A stretch of DNA of 64,000 bases, from the NCBI RefSeq assembly GCF_000332975.1, contig NZ_BANR01000025.1, forward strand, positions 23,169-87,168, read 5' to 3'. Position numbers and translations under genes: made by a program. Origin of the DNA: Gordonia aichiensis NBRC 108223. GTDB lineage: Bacteria; Actinomycetota; Actinomycetes; Mycobacteriales; Mycobacteriaceae. The notes under the pieces were generated by a model. That model searched no databases. It was not told the origin of the DNA and worked only from the letters and a program-made list of their open reading frames with translations. This document shows positions 18,701 to 26,855 of this stretch, piece after piece (within the stretch, counting starts at the first letter, position 1; every line of letters begins with the position of its first letter).

Positions 18701-20065
18701 CATCGTCGCAGCGACCGGGCGCGAGCGCTGCGGATGGGCGAACGCGGAGAACGTCTCTGGAAGCGAGGCTGTGCCGGGTAATGGCACGCGGGCGAGAAGG
18801 TGAGCGAACCCGAGTACCAGGGGGATCCGGACGAACGGCTCGAACTTGTGGATGTTGCGGAGAAAAGCGCCGGGGCCGTCGAGGAAGACGCGCACCGGTT
18901 CGGCGATCGGTGATCCCCATCCGCCCGCATAGCCGACGCACATCAGTACGAGGCCGACGACGAGGATGGTCACCCACCGACCGCGAAACGGCATGCGTCG
19001 CATGCACAGTCCGGCAAGCCCTGCTGCCGCGAGTGTTCCGGTGGCGAGCACCGCGGCCGGTTGTGTGGTCAACACGGCCCCCGCGACACGCTCGGGCGAG
19101 ACGAATGGCGTCCACGAACTCGTTCCGCGCAGAACCTCGGTGAGCGATGTCCATTGCGTTGTCACGCGCGAGGATTCGATGAAGTCGAGGAAAGGCGGTG
19201 ACACGCGCGAGAGGATCAGCAGCGGCACCGCCCACCACGCGCACGCGAGCACGAGCCCCCCGGCCCACGCCGCGCCGAAACGAAGAGCGCGTGTGCGATG
19301 ACTGGTCGTGGCGCTCTGCCCGGACGAACCAGGTGTGCGGGCCGACGCGATCGAGAGAGCCCACCACACGACGGCGACCCCGAGCGCGGCCATCGTGGCG
19401 ACGGCGTTCACTGCTCCCATCAGCGCAACGGCGACCGCCGATCGGCACGCATCACGCCACAGCGGATAGGGCGATCCCCGATCGGCGTCGAGTGCGCGGA
19501 CGACCGGGATCAACACCCACGGCGCGAGCATCATCGGCAGTGTCTCCGACGAGATCGAACCCAGCGTCGTCAGGACCCGTGGACTGAGCACGAAGACCAG
19601 AGCGGCGAGAAATCGTGAACCGGGTGAGCCGATCCGGAGCAGTTCGGCCAGCCGCACGATGCCCACGAACCCGACCGTCAGGAGGATCGCCCACCACAAA
19701 CGCTGGGTGATCCACGGCGGGATGTGCGCCAGCTCGCCTGCCGCGAAGAACGCGCCGTGCGGGAAGAAGTATCCGTATGCCTGATTCTGTACCTGGCCCA
19801 TCGGCGCCGTGGGCGTCCACAGGTGGGCTGCCCTGGCCAGAAAGCCGAGCGGGTTGGCGGTGAGGTCGAGTTTGGTGTCGGCCGAGATCCGTCCCGGCGA
19901 CTGCAGCAGGCTGACGATCAGCGCCACGAGAAAGACGACGCCGACGCCGCGTCGGCCTACTTGCTTCTCCGCTGCGCGGTCGAGAGTTCTCAGTTGCGAG
20001 GTGCGCTCACTTGTCGTCGGCGGTCTGGCGCGAGCCGTAGTCGACAGACCCCTGGACGAAGCCAC
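15545..20065 (-). CDS. aftD: Alpha-(1->3)-arabinofuranosyltransferase AftD
   Basis: This very large GT-C enzyme (about 1500 residues) adds alpha-1,3 arabinofuranosyl branches to arabinogalactan and lipoarabinomannan from decaprenyl-phospho-arabinose, on the periplasmic face. The first 420 or so residues hold 10-11 helices (DUF3367 family). The early acidic segment GRISADTKLDL includes the likely catalytic Asp. A long periplasmic region with carbohydrate-binding, discoidin-like folds follows (for example FDGDTATAWASSG and VDGDPTTVWTARD), then four C-terminal helices. It is the Rv0236c homologue, and homologues are of similar length. The start is uncertain: the only GTG in a sensible place is 20065, which overlaps the preceding small gene by 59 bp. 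The ends of both neighbours overlap it. Confidence 0.92.
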   Translation of the reverse strand: MASSRGLSTTARARPPTTSERTSQLRTLDRAAEKQVGRRGVGVVFLVALIVSLLQSPGRISADTKLDLTANPLGFLARAAHLWTPTAPMGQVQNQAYGYFFPHGAFFAAGELAHIPPWITQRLWWAILLTVGFVGIVRLAELLRIGSPGSRFLAALVFVLSPRVLTTLGSISSETLPMMLAPWVLIPVVRALDADRGSPYPLWRDACRSAVAVALMGAVNAVATMAALGVAVVWWALSIASARTPGSSGQSATTSHRTRALRFGAAWAGGLVLACAWWAVPLLILSRVSPPFLDFIESSRVTTQWTSLTEVLRGTSSWTPFVSPERVAGAVLTTQPAAVLATGTLAAAGLAGLCMRRMPFRGRWVTILVVGLVLMCVGYAGGWGSPIAEPVRVFLDGPGAFLRNIHKFEPFVRIPLVLGFAHLLARVPLPGTASLPETFSAFAHPQRSRPVAATMVLVVALIGAGSLVWTGQLAPDGTYRSIPGYWQQTADWLREHANAEDTGAADDADGAAHPGRALVVPGSPFADQLWGLTRDEPLQPLSTTPWSVRDAIPLTPPGTIRAMDSVQRDIAAGRSSPGLAATLAGQGIDFVVLRADLDPETSRSARPLLAQQALTGSPGLRRVAIFGPRVGPPSARDVVRDNGLRPDMPAIQIFAVEHAGGADVAAFPGTGPVLTDAGHATRISGGPESVAAVQDLRSRLGMAPLGPSILSADARRADLGPAPVVVTDTPADRETDFGRVDDHSSAVRAPGDARRTHNAAPDYPVDGQPLVEGQWLLDNAPGEVSVSTSGSASDATQPGQTSPANSPAAAFDGDTATAWASSGLSSAVGQWLRLDFTRPRSDLAIRLTTAKALGPDVSSILISTEAGTTVAQGVKPNKPVTVTAPSGATRWVSIRAISTENGTAGNQFALGEVGLTDLSSGMPLTIRHRVVLPALSSDTTVSSWVLSQELSGRSSCLLDNTPGSAHSSATDVVRCAGGLGLSPETPGVMTRALSVPRQTTVAPVMVLRPRPGDGLNALLARPGAVTARGPSAVSDPRGSAQAAVDGDPTTVWTARDDDRPGRTSRPRLDISLPAAQRVERLRLVVPRDYPAAPTRVSVDLGDGPQEHTVTGDGVVELKPAVTDHISLTVLERRDLIDVNSLGFTSTAPTGIAEVEVEPRPTAQATDDDRPISVGCDGGVGITVSGQVIGMQITTTAGALRSGEPVVARPCTPTVQLGAGEQELSANPGSAFTVDTVGLDAGGGYGTSATSEGGAGRAAATTQPRVLTWSATSRSVHVDASDTPRLLVVPESENPGWRARLGTTELQPVVVNGWQQGYRVPAGASGTVALEFRYDSPYRWALLIGFVMLALLFVAALWPARSRREPDAATQSPGPMSTPLVVLAGVGWLSMSWLLAGWWGLVASVVVGAVVAVLRPKARVVLTFVSMMGATVGLAAGPWHADAGYNGFAWWVQLPAFVAVASVVSSALVAVAPGPPSSDSPSPALSRWLRTARAASRRRDSSRPDSS

Positions 20066-20204
20066 TGTTGGGGTTGATGTTGTTGACGTCGGTCGACGGA
20101 CTGTTCTCCGACGCGATCGCTCCGCCGAGGAAGACCGCACCCAGGCCGACGAGGATGCCGGCGATACCGGCCACGGCACCGGCGATCAGGCGGTTGTTGC
20201 GCAT
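20007..20204 (-). CDS. DUF2613 small membrane protein (Rv0236A-like)
   Basis: The 65-residue protein has a basic start (MRNNRL), a single hydrophobic helix rich in Ala and Gly (AGAVAGIAGILVGLGAVFL), and a short polar exterior tail. Size, sequence pattern and position directly upstream of aftD match Rv0236A, a DUF2613 member conserved in mycolate bacteria. The function is unknown. Co-occurrence with aftD suggests it supports or stabilises that enzyme. Its stop lies inside the likely 5' part of aftD, so the two are probably translationally coupled. Confidence 0.85.
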   Translation of the reverse strand: MRNNRLIAGAVAGIAGILVGLGAVFLGGAIASENSPSTDVNNINPNSGFVQGSVDYGSRQTADDK

Positions 20205-20235
20205 GCGGACGAAACTACCATTTCACGCGGCGAGG

Positions 20236-20826
20236 TCAGATGGTGATCTCCGGGCGTGGCTGCGACTCGCACTTCGCCGGAACGACGAAGACAGGCCGGT
20301 GACAGTGCTTGAGTACCCGCTCGGCGACGGACGAGCGCAGCAGGGCCTTGAAGCCGGTGGCGCCGCGGGTACCGGTGACCAACAGGTCGACGTCGAGGGA
20401 GTCGGCAGCGGAGATGAGCGCTGCCCATACCGTCGAATCGGCTTCGACCAGCGTTCCCGTGGCCTGCAGCCCGCACTCGGTGGCGAGTGCGACGCCGCGC
20501 GCGTTGGTGTCGACGGCCTCGCGTTCGAGCGCCTCGTCGACCTCGATCTCTGCTCTCGTGTCCAGATACGGCTGCATCCCTGCGGCCAGTGACGACACCC
20601 GGGGCGCGCTCATCGCGCCCGGCTCCCAGGCGGTGACCACGTGGGCCATGCGGGCGCGGAGGAAATGTGCGGCGTAGCGGATGGCGCGATCGGCGTTGGG
20701 AGAGCCGTCATAGGCGATCATCAGTGTCTGCCCGTGGTCGGGTTCACCGGATGTGACCTTCTCGCGCTTACCAGCTCCACCGGGGCCATGTGGGCCGGTG
20801 GGGGAGGGTGACGACCCCGCAGCCAT
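20236..20826 (-). CDS. Universal stress protein (UspA family)
   Basis: The 196-residue protein has one UspA domain preceded by an N-terminal extension of about 35 Gly/Pro/Ser residues. The domain begins TLMIAYDGSPNADRAIRYAA, with the conserved nucleotide-contact Asp, and ends DLLVTGTRGATGFKALL then SSVAERVLKHCHRPVFVVP. The ATP-binding pattern G-x2-G-x9-G-(S/T) is present except that the last Gly reads Ser, so nucleotide binding is likely but not certain. It is transcribed away from lpqI with only about 30 bp between the starts. ATG at 20826 is used; ATG at 20841 is possible. It is not part of the mycobacterial version of this block. Confidence 0.88.
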   Translation of the reverse strand: MAAGSSPSPTGPHGPGGAGKREKVTSGEPDHGQTLMIAYDGSPNADRAIRYAAHFLRARMAHVVTAWEPGAMSAPRVSSLAAGMQPYLDTRAEIEVDEALEREAVDTNARGVALATECGLQATGTLVEADSTVWAALISAADSLDVDLLVTGTRGATGFKALLRSSVAERVLKHCHRPVFVVPAKCESQPRPEITI

Positions 20827-20855
20827 GGGGAAATCGTACATGCCAGACTCGATAC

Positions 20856-22061
20856 ATGCGCCTTGATCGACGACGTTTCGCAGGTGTCCGTACGGCCGGC
20901 ATCGTGCTCGCTGTCGCCGCAACGCTGACGGCATGCCAGACAGGCTCCTCCGGTGGCGGATCCTCGGTGACGTCCGCGTACGCGTCGACTCATTCGTCGA
21001 CGAGCAGTGCGGCGTCATCGGCTGCGGCGCCGGAGGCGGTGGCCAACGGCTGTGGCGCGCCGGAACTGTCACGAATGACGTTGCGTCAGAAGCTCGCTCA
21101 GCTCATCGTCGTCGGTGTGACGGGAACCGCCGACGCAACGCAGGTGGTGCAGCGCGAACACATCGGCGGCATCTTCGTCGGAAGCTGGACGGACAAGTCG
21201 ATCCTGACCAGCGGCGCGGCCTCGCGGCTGTCGCGTTCGCAGCCCATCCCGCTGATGGTGACCGTCGACCAGGAGGGCGGTCGCGTGTCGCGTCTGTCGT
21301 CGCTGGGCATCGACAGCCCCTCGGCACGTGAACTGGCCCAGACCAAGACGCCCGCGCAGGTACGCGCCGTGGCGGCGTCGGTCGGCCGACAACTCAAGAA
21401 GCTGGGCATCACCGTCGACTTCGCTCCGGACGCGGATGTGAGTGACGAGAGTGCCGACGAGGTGATCGGCGACCGTTCGTTCAGCAACGATCCGCAGGTG
21501 GTCGCCGAGTATGCGGGCGCCTTCGCCGCCGGCCTCGAGGACGCGGGCATCATGCCGGTCTACAAGCACTTCCCCGGCCACGGACACGGCTCGGGCGACT
21601 CGCACACCGGCGTGGTGCGGACACCGCCGCTGTCGTCGCTGATCACCAGCGACCTCGTGCCGTACAAGACGCTTCTCCGCAACCCGGGCAACGCAGGCGT
21701 GATGGTCGGGCACCTGATCGTTCCCGGGCTGACCGGCGCGGAGACCCCGTCGAGTATCAGTCCGCGCGCGATGACCATGCTGCGGACGGGCAAGCCGTAC
21801 GGGGGCCCGGCGTTCAACGGCGTCATCTTCTCCGACGACCTTTCGGGCATGGCGGCGATCAGCGAGCGGTACCCCATCGAGCAGGCGGCCCTGATGTCGA
21901 TCAAGGCGGGCGGCGACATCGCGCTGTGGATCACCACCGACCGCGTTTCCGCCGTTCTCGACGCCATGCAGCGCGCCGTGTCTGCCGGAACACTCACGCA
22001 GGCCCGCGTCGACCGCTCCGTGGTGCGCATCCTGCGTGCGAAGGGCGTGCTGCACTGCTGA
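20856..22061 (+). CDS. lpqI: GH3 beta-N-acetylglucosaminidase lipoprotein LpqI
   Basis: The 401-residue lipoprotein has a signal ending in lipobox LTAC. The glycoside hydrolase 3 (NagZ-type) domain contains VTVDQEGGRVSRL, VYKHFPGHGHGSGDSHTG, which holds the KHFPGHG motif and catalytic His loop, and the nucleophile region VIFSDDLSGMAAIS. LpqI in M. tuberculosis (Rv0237) releases GlcNAc from muropeptide fragments outside the membrane, in cell-wall recycling. Length and position match. ATG at 20856 begins MRLDRRRFAGVRTAG, a basic n-region consistent with export. It is followed by the TetR gene after 125 bp. Confidence 0.93.
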   Translation: MRLDRRRFAGVRTAGIVLAVAATLTACQTGSSGGGSSVTSAYASTHSSTSSAASSAAAPEAVANGCGAPELSRMTLRQKLAQLIVVGVTGTADATQVVQREHIGGIFVGSWTDKSILTSGAASRLSRSQPIPLMVTVDQEGGRVSRLSSLGIDSPSARELAQTKTPAQVRAVAASVGRQLKKLGITVDFAPDADVSDESADEVIGDRSFSNDPQVVAEYAGAFAAGLEDAGIMPVYKHFPGHGHGSGDSHTGVVRTPPLSSLITSDLVPYKTLLRNPGNAGVMVGHLIVPGLTGAETPSSISPRAMTMLRTGKPYGGPAFNGVIFSDDLSGMAAISERYPIEQAALMSIKAGGDIALWITTDRVSAVLDAMQRAVSAGTLTQARVDRSVVRILRAKGVLHC

Positions 22062-22125
22062 CCGCGCGGTCCGCCTTCAGCACCGCGAATCGGGCCGAGG
22101 GAACCGGGTTCGGGCACCGCAGAAA

Positions 22126-22141
22126 CTTACCCACTGGTAAG
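22126..22141. promoter_or_regulatory. Inverted repeat, candidate TetR operator
   Basis: CTTACCCACTGGTAAG is a perfect 6-bp inverted repeat with a 4-bp spacer, 46 bp upstream of the TetR gene. It shares the pattern TTAC(C/T)-N4-(A/G)GTAA with sites at 25273 and 35050. The simplest reading is autoregulation by the adjacent TetR protein. Confidence 0.65.
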
Positions 22142-22186
22142 GTTTGTGGATACTCGACGTTCGCGGCGTCGCAAAGGAGATGAACG

Positions 22187-22831
22187 ATGGCAGGCGGAAC
22201 CAAGCGGCTCCCACGCGCGGTTCGTGAGCAACAGATGCTCGACGCCGCGGTCAAGGTGTTCTCGGAGAATGGCTTTCGCGAGGCGTCGATGGATTCGATC
22301 GCTGCCGAGGCGCAGATCAGCAAGCCGATGCTCTACCTGTACTACGGGTCCAAGGACGAACTGTTCAGCGCATGTATCGCGCGTGAGTCCGGCAGGTTCA
22401 TCGACGCGATGGCCGTCGGCTTCGACCCCACACTGCGCCAGCGGGATCAGGCACGCACGGTGGTCCGCGAGTTCCTGGGGTACGTCGATGAGCACCGGCA
22501 GTCGTGGAAGGTGCTCTATCGCGTGGCGATCGGCACGGCCAATTTCGCACAGATCGTGCGCGACAGCCGCGATCGCGTCACCGACATGGTTGCCGAACTG
22601 ATCCGTCGCGGAACCACCATCGAGGGCGCCAGCGATATCGACTTCGAGCTGACCGCCGTCGCTCTCGTCGGCGCGGGAGAGGCTGTTGCCGACCGCATTT
22701 CGGAGGGCGACGTCGACATCGACACGGCCACCGACCTCCTCGTGGGCATCACCTGGCGCGGTTTGAAGGGCGTCGGTAGTGATCACGTCGCCGACGGCGA
22801 GGAGACGACACCCTCAGAGACAACGGCCTGA
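22187..22831 (+). CDS. TetR/AcrR family regulator (Rv0238-like)
   Basis: The 214-residue regulator has an N-terminal helix-turn-helix domain: REQQMLDAAVKVFSENGFRE, then SMDSIAAEAQISKPMLYLYY with the recognition helix, then GSKDELFSACIARES. The remaining 150 residues form a helical ligand-binding domain. It is the Rv0238 counterpart. The neighbours htdX, fabG4 and fadA2 are fatty acyl-CoA genes and share an inverted repeat with this promoter, so the ligand may be an acyl-CoA or a related lipid; this is inference. A strong ribosome-binding site (AAAGGAG) sits before the ATG at 22187. A C-terminal acidic tail of about 20 residues is not part of the fold. Confidence 0.93.
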   Translation: MAGGTKRLPRAVREQQMLDAAVKVFSENGFREASMDSIAAEAQISKPMLYLYYGSKDELFSACIARESGRFIDAMAVGFDPTLRQRDQARTVVREFLGYVDEHRQSWKVLYRVAIGTANFAQIVRDSRDRVTDMVAELIRRGTTIEGASDIDFELTAVALVGAGEAVADRISEGDVDIDTATDLLVGITWRGLKGVGSDHVADGEETTPSETTA

Positions 22832-22839
22832 AAGCGGCA

Positions 22840-22873
22840 CTGCCGCCCACACGTTCCAGAGTGTGGGCGGCAG
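22840..22873. terminator. Bidirectional terminator between TetR gene and htdX
   Basis: A perfect 13-bp stem (CTGCCGCCCACAC and GTGTGGGCGGCAG) with an 8-base loop lies between two convergent genes. It can serve both strands. Confidence 0.8.
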
Positions 22874-22897
22874 CGCTGTGCAGGGGGCTTGCTCTCC

Positions 22898-23800
22898 TCA
22901 GTCGCCGCGCGTGGTGGCGGTCAGGTACGGATACCCCTTGCGCCGGTGGAGGATCGAGATGTCGAAGTTGCCGGACGATTTGCCGCCCACCCCGTCGATG
23001 CGCCGGACGTACAGGTTGATCTTCGCCGGTAGCAGGATCGGCTTGCCCCACTTGACGGTGTAGGTGACATGGTCGGGCAGCTGTGCCTCGACATTCGCGA
23101 TCGCCGCTGCGGCACTCCACATCCCGTGGGCGATAGCCTTGGGGAACCCGAAGGCCTTGGCGCTCAGATCGCTCATGTGGATCGGGTTGCGGTCGCCAGA
23201 TGCAGCTGCGTACTCGCGGATGCGTCCGAGATCGACTGCCAGAACCGCATTCGGCGGTGGCGGAGCCTGCTCGCGCGGCGCGGGTCCGCGCGGTTCATCG
23301 GACAGGCTGGTGCGTTGCTGCGAGAGGAACGTCGCCACCTGGCGGGTGACCGGCTCGGTACCGACGCTGAACTCCGACACCATGTCGACGAGGATGCCCT
23401 TGCGATGTTCGCGCAGATTCTCCGCGTGTGTCTCGATGGTCAGCGGCTCGTCGACGCCGATCGGCCGGAACCGCTCGACGGTGTTCTCCAGATGCACCGA
23501 ACCGACTGCGCCGAAAGGAAAGTCGGCGTCGGTCATGATCTTCATCGCCAGCGGGAACTGCAGGACGAACGGGTACGTGATCGGCAGCACAGGGCCGAAC
23601 TGCTGCCCGGTCGCGAGCGTGTAGGCATGTAGCCGCTCGGGGTCGACCCGCACGTTCTCGAGGCGATAACGCGTGTCGGGTAGGGCCGTATCGGGACGTA
23701 CCGGCCCCGCCTTGCCGATCACCGGAAGCATTGCGGTGACAGCCTTCGAGTAGACGTCGAGCGTGCTCGGCGGTCCGTCGAGTGTGATCGTCTTGCTCAT
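22898..23800 (-). CDS. htdX: MaoC-like 3-hydroxyacyl-thioester dehydratase HtdX
   Basis: The 300-residue double hot-dog (R)-specific hydratase/dehydratase interconverts 3-hydroxyacyl and trans-2-enoyl thioesters. The C-terminal active half carries hydratase-2 motif YAAASGDRNPIHMSDLSAKA with catalytic Asp and His, followed by FPKAIAHGMWSAAAAI. The N-terminal half is the degenerate hot dog that accommodates the acyl chain (QQFGPVLPITYPFVLQFPLA). It is the Rv0241c homologue. Its ATG overlaps the TGA of fabG4 by one base, so the two genes are translationally coupled and their products likely act in sequence on long-chain acyl thioesters. Confidence 0.92.
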   Translation of the reverse strand: MSKTITLDGPPSTLDVYSKAVTAMLPVIGKAGPVRPDTALPDTRYRLENVRVDPERLHAYTLATGQQFGPVLPITYPFVLQFPLAMKIMTDADFPFGAVGSVHLENTVERFRPIGVDEPLTIETHAENLREHRKGILVDMVSEFSVGTEPVTRQVATFLSQQRTSLSDEPRGPAPREQAPPPPNAVLAVDLGRIREYAAASGDRNPIHMSDLSAKAFGFPKAIAHGMWSAAAAIANVEAQLPDHVTYTVKWGKPILLPAKINLYVRRIDGVGGKSSGNFDISILHRRKGYPYLTATTRGD

Positions 23801-25164
23801 CAGGCCCCCAGGAATCCCTGGCCGCAGACGCGGACCACGTTGCCGGTGATGGCGTTGCTCGCAGGGTTGGCGAAGTAGGCGACGGTCTCGGCGACGTCGA
23901 CGGTCTGGCCACCCTGCTGCAGGGAGCTCATCAGGCGACCGGCCTCACGCGTGGCGAGCGGGATGGCCGCGGTCATCTTGGTCTCGATGAAGCCAGGGGC
24001 CACCGCGTTGATGGTGATGCCCTTCTTCTTGAGGATCGGCGAGTACGCGTCGACGAGTCCGATCACGCCGGCCTTCGACGTGCCGTAGTTCGTCTGACCG
24101 CGGTTGCCCGCGATACCTGCGATCGAGCTCACGTCGACGACGGCACCGCCCGAACGCAGCGCATCCTTCTCGACGAGTGCGTTCACGAGCGACTGCGGCG
24201 CAACGAGATTGACCGAGATCACCGAGTTCCAGCGACCCTCGTCCATGTTGGCGAGCAGCTTGTCGCGGGTGATGCCTGCGTTGTTGACGATGATGTCGAT
24301 GCCGCCGTGACGTTCGAGTGCGTGCTCGGCCAGCTTCTCACCGGCGTCGGGTGCGCTCACGTCGAGCGGGAAGGCTGTGCCGTTGACCTTGTTCGCGGTC
24401 TGCGCGAGTGCCTCCCCGGCAGCCGGGATGTCGGCGCAGATGACGTGGGCGCCGTCGCGGGCCAGGACCTCGGCGATGGTGGCACCGATACCGCGCGCGG
24501 CACCGGTGACGACCGCGACCTTGCCGTCGAGGGGCTTGTCCCAATTCGACGGCGCGACCGAATCGTCGGCGTCGACGCGGATGACCTGGGCGTCGACGAA
24601 GGCCGACTTGGCCGACAGGACGAAGCGCAGCGTCGACTCGAGCCCGGTGACACCGGTCTTGGCGTCGGGGGAGACGTAGACGAGCTGGACGGTCGACCCC
24701 TTCAGCAGTTCCTTGCCGAGTGAACGCGTGAAGCCCTCGAGTGCGCGCTGTGCGACGTGCTCGTCGGGATCGGAGATGAGTTCGGGGGTCGTGCCCAGTA
24801 CGACGAATCGTGCGCAGCCCGCCGTCGACCGCATGACCGGCGCGAAGAACTCGTAGAGCGCGCTGAGGTCGGCGGGCTTCGTGATGCCCGTGGCGTCGAA
24901 GACCAGGCCGCCGTACTTGTCGGCGCTGCGACCCGAGGTCGCATTGTGGATCAGGGTGTAGTCAGGAGTGGAGAGGATCTCGCGCACCGGCTCGACGAGT
25001 CGACCGGTGCCGCCGAGCAGCACGGGGCCCGGCAGTGGCGGCTCGGACGGCTTGTACCGACGCAGCGTGGGCGGCACAGGGAGTCCGGCCTGCTTGGCGA
25101 TGAACGATCCGGGGCCGGAATGGACAAAACTCGAATACAGACCGGCGGTTCCGTTGGAAGCCAC
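23800..25164 (-). CDS. fabG4: 3-oxoacyl-thioester reductase FabG4 (HMW FabG)
   Basis: The 454-residue high-molecular-weight FabG reduces 3-oxoacyl thioesters, with a reported preference for NADH and CoA esters in the mycobacterial family. The first 200 or so residues form a flavodoxin-like domain without the full cofactor site. The C-terminal SDR domain has [33 protein letters not shown], and the catalytic Ser-Tyr-Lys set in [20 protein letters not shown] followed by SKAG. Length equals Rv0242c (454 residues) when GTG at 25164 is used, and that codon is preceded by AGAGGAGA. The frame stays open to 25533 but the upstream part is antisense to fadA2. Confidence 0.95.
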   Translation of the reverse strand: MASNGTAGLYSSFVHSGPGSFIAKQAGLPVPPTLRRYKPSEPPLPGPVLLGGTGRLVEPVREILSTPDYTLIHNATSGRSADKYGGLVFDATGITKPADLSALYEFFAPVMRSTAGCARFVVLGTTPELISDPDEHVAQRALEGFTRSLGKELLKGSTVQLVYVSPDAKTGVTGLESTLRFVLSAKSAFVDAQVIRVDADDSVAPSNWDKPLDGKVAVVTGAARGIGATIAEVLARDGAHVICADIPAAGEALAQTANKVNGTAFPLDVSAPDAGEKLAEHALERHGGIDIIVNNAGITRDKLLANMDEGRWNSVISVNLVAPQSLVNALVEKDALRSGGAVVDVSSIAGIAGNRGQTNYGTSKAGVIGLVDAYSPILKKKGITINAVAPGFIETKMTAAIPLATREAGRLMSSLQQGGQTVDVAETVAYFANPASNAITGNVVRVCGQGFLGA

Positions 25165-25272
25165 GTGAATCTCCTCTGATCGTGATGTGCGGCTCGGCGT
25201 AGAGCTGAGTGAATAACAGTGGGTGTCTGGCTGTCGACGGCCTCTCGAGGTCCGAAGCAGTTCGACATCTAA

Positions 25273-25288
25273 CTTACTCTGGAGTAAG
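25273..25288. promoter_or_regulatory. Inverted repeat in the fabG4-fadA2 divergent promoter
   Basis: CTTACTCTGGAGTAAG is a perfect 7-bp inverted repeat with a 2-bp spacer, in the 165-bp gap between divergent fabG4 and fadA2. Its core fits TTAC(C/T)-N4-(A/G)GTAA, as in the sites at 22126 and 35050. One bound repressor could silence both directions. Confidence 0.7.
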
Positions 25289-25329
25289 AATACGCTATAC
25301 GTGTCAACCCTCATCCCTGGGAGATCCAA

Positions 25330-26625
25330 GTGGCCTACACACCCAAGACCCGCGACGAGCGCCCGGTCGCGATCCTCGGCGGCAACCGCATTCCGTTCGC
25401 GCGCCAGGACAAGGCATACGCCAAGGTCGGCAACCAAGACATGTTCACCGCGGCCCTCGACGGGCTGGTGAGCCGGTTCAACGTCCAGGGTGAGCGGCTC
25501 GGCATGGTCGCCGGCGGCGCGGTGCTGAAGCACTCGCGTGATTTCAATCTCATCCGCGAATGCGTGCTCGGTTCCGCGCTCTCGCCCTACACGCCCGCCT
25601 TCGACCTCCAGCAGGCCTGCGGCACCGGCCTGCAGGCGATCACCGCTGTCGCCGACGGCATTGCCCGCGGCCGCTACGACGTGGCGGTCGGTGGCGGCGT
25701 CGACACCACGTCCGACGCCCCGATCGGTGTCTCCGAGGATCTGCGCCTCTCACTCCTCGAGGTCAACCGCGCACGCTCGCCCAAGGATCAGGTCCTCGGC
25801 ATCCTGAAGGCGCTGCCGAAGCTCGGCATCGAGATCCCCAAGAACGGCGAGCCGCGCACCGGCATGTCGATGGGCGAGCACGCGGCCATCACCGCCAAGG
25901 AGTTCGGCATCAAGCGTGCCGATCAGGACGAACTCGCCGCAGCGAGCCACCAGAAGATGGCAGCTGCGTACGACGCCGGATTCTTCGACGACCTGATCAC
26001 CCCCTACCAGGGGCTGATCCGCGACCAGAACCTCCGCGGAGACTCGACCGTCGAGAAGCTCGCCAAGCTCAAGCCGGTCTTCGGTGTCTCGTTCGGCGAC
26101 GCCACCATGACCGCGGGCAATTCGACGCCGCTCACCGACGGTGCGTCGACCGTGCTGCTCTCGTCCGACGAGTGGGCCCAGGAGAAGGGGCTGCCGGTTC
26201 TGGCCTACTTCGTCGATTCCGAGACCGCCGCCGTCGACTACGTCAACGGCCCGGACGGACTGCTCATGGCGCCGACCTACGCGATCCCGCGACTCCTCAA
26301 GCGCAACGGACTGACGCTGCAGGACTTCGACTTCTACGAGATCCACGAGGCGTTCGCCTCGGTGGTGCTCGCGACGCTGCAGGCGTTCGAGAGCGAAGAG
26401 TATTGCAAGGAGCGCCTCGGCCTCGACGCCGCGCTCGGGCCGATCGATCGCAGCAAACTCAACGTCAACGGCTCCTCGCTCGCCGCAGGGCACCCGTTCG
26501 CCGCGACCGGTGGTCGGATCGTCGCCCAGGCCGCCAAGCAGATCAAGGCGAACGGTGGCGGTCGGGCGCTCATCTCGATCTGTGCCGCCGGTGGCCAGGG
26601 CGTGACGGCGATCATCGAGGGCTGA
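25330..26625 (+). CDS. fadA2: Acetyl-CoA acyltransferase (thiolase) FadA2
   Basis: The 431-residue thiolase cleaves 3-oxoacyl-CoA with CoA to acetyl-CoA and a shortened acyl-CoA. The nucleophile Cys lies in [20 protein letters not shown]. The second His is in [14 protein letters not shown] (NEAF-like box), followed by [20 protein letters not shown] with the active His. The last Cys is in [15 protein letters not shown]. It resembles trifunctional-protein beta subunits of the fadI group in length and is the Rv0243 homologue. The GTG start at 25330 follows a purine-rich stretch GGGAGATCC. It diverges from fabG4-htdX and shares their inverted repeat. Confidence 0.94.
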   Translation: MAYTPKTRDERPVAILGGNRIPFARQDKAYAKVGNQDMFTAALDGLVSRFNVQGERLGMVAGGAVLKHSRDFNLIRECVLGSALSPYTPAFDLQQACGTGLQAITAVADGIARGRYDVAVGGGVDTTSDAPIGVSEDLRLSLLEVNRARSPKDQVLGILKALPKLGIEIPKNGEPRTGMSMGEHAAITAKEFGIKRADQDELAAASHQKMAAAYDAGFFDDLITPYQGLIRDQNLRGDSTVEKLAKLKPVFGVSFGDATMTAGNSTPLTDGASTVLLSSDEWAQEKGLPVLAYFVDSETAAVDYVNGPDGLLMAPTYAIPRLLKRNGLTLQDFDFYEIHEAFASVVLATLQAFESEEYCKERLGLDAALGPIDRSKLNVNGSSLAAGHPFAATGGRIVAQAAKQIKANGGGRALISICAAGGQGVTAIIEG

Positions 26626-26715
26626 GCCGCTCGTGATCTGCCGTTCCCGTCGGTTCGGTCAAAGGTTTCCCAACCGCGTGTAACGAATCGGAACGCAGGG
26701 TAGATATACGTGTTA

Positions 26716-26772
26716 GCTCCGGTTGAGCTGTCAGACCCCCGACCCGACAGCTCGACCGGAGCGCCTGTTTTT
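26716..26772 (+). terminator. Rho-independent terminator after fadA2
   Basis: A 17-bp stem (left arm GCTCCGGTTGAGCTGTC, right arm GACAGCTCGACCGGAGC, one G-U pair) encloses a 13-base loop and is followed by a run of five T. This is the most classical terminator in the window. Confidence 0.88.
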
Positions 26773-26855
26773 CCCAGGTCGGTTACGGTTTTTCCGTACA
26801 CGCCACCCTGGCGCAGTCCGCGGAGTCCGTTTCGCCCGCGCCCGAATTGTCCTGT

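Noticed and set aside
17590..19143. 517-codon plus-strand open frame opposite aftD
   Set aside because: The translation is dominated by Arg, Ser, Pro and Gly with no motif; it lies within the aftD coding region.
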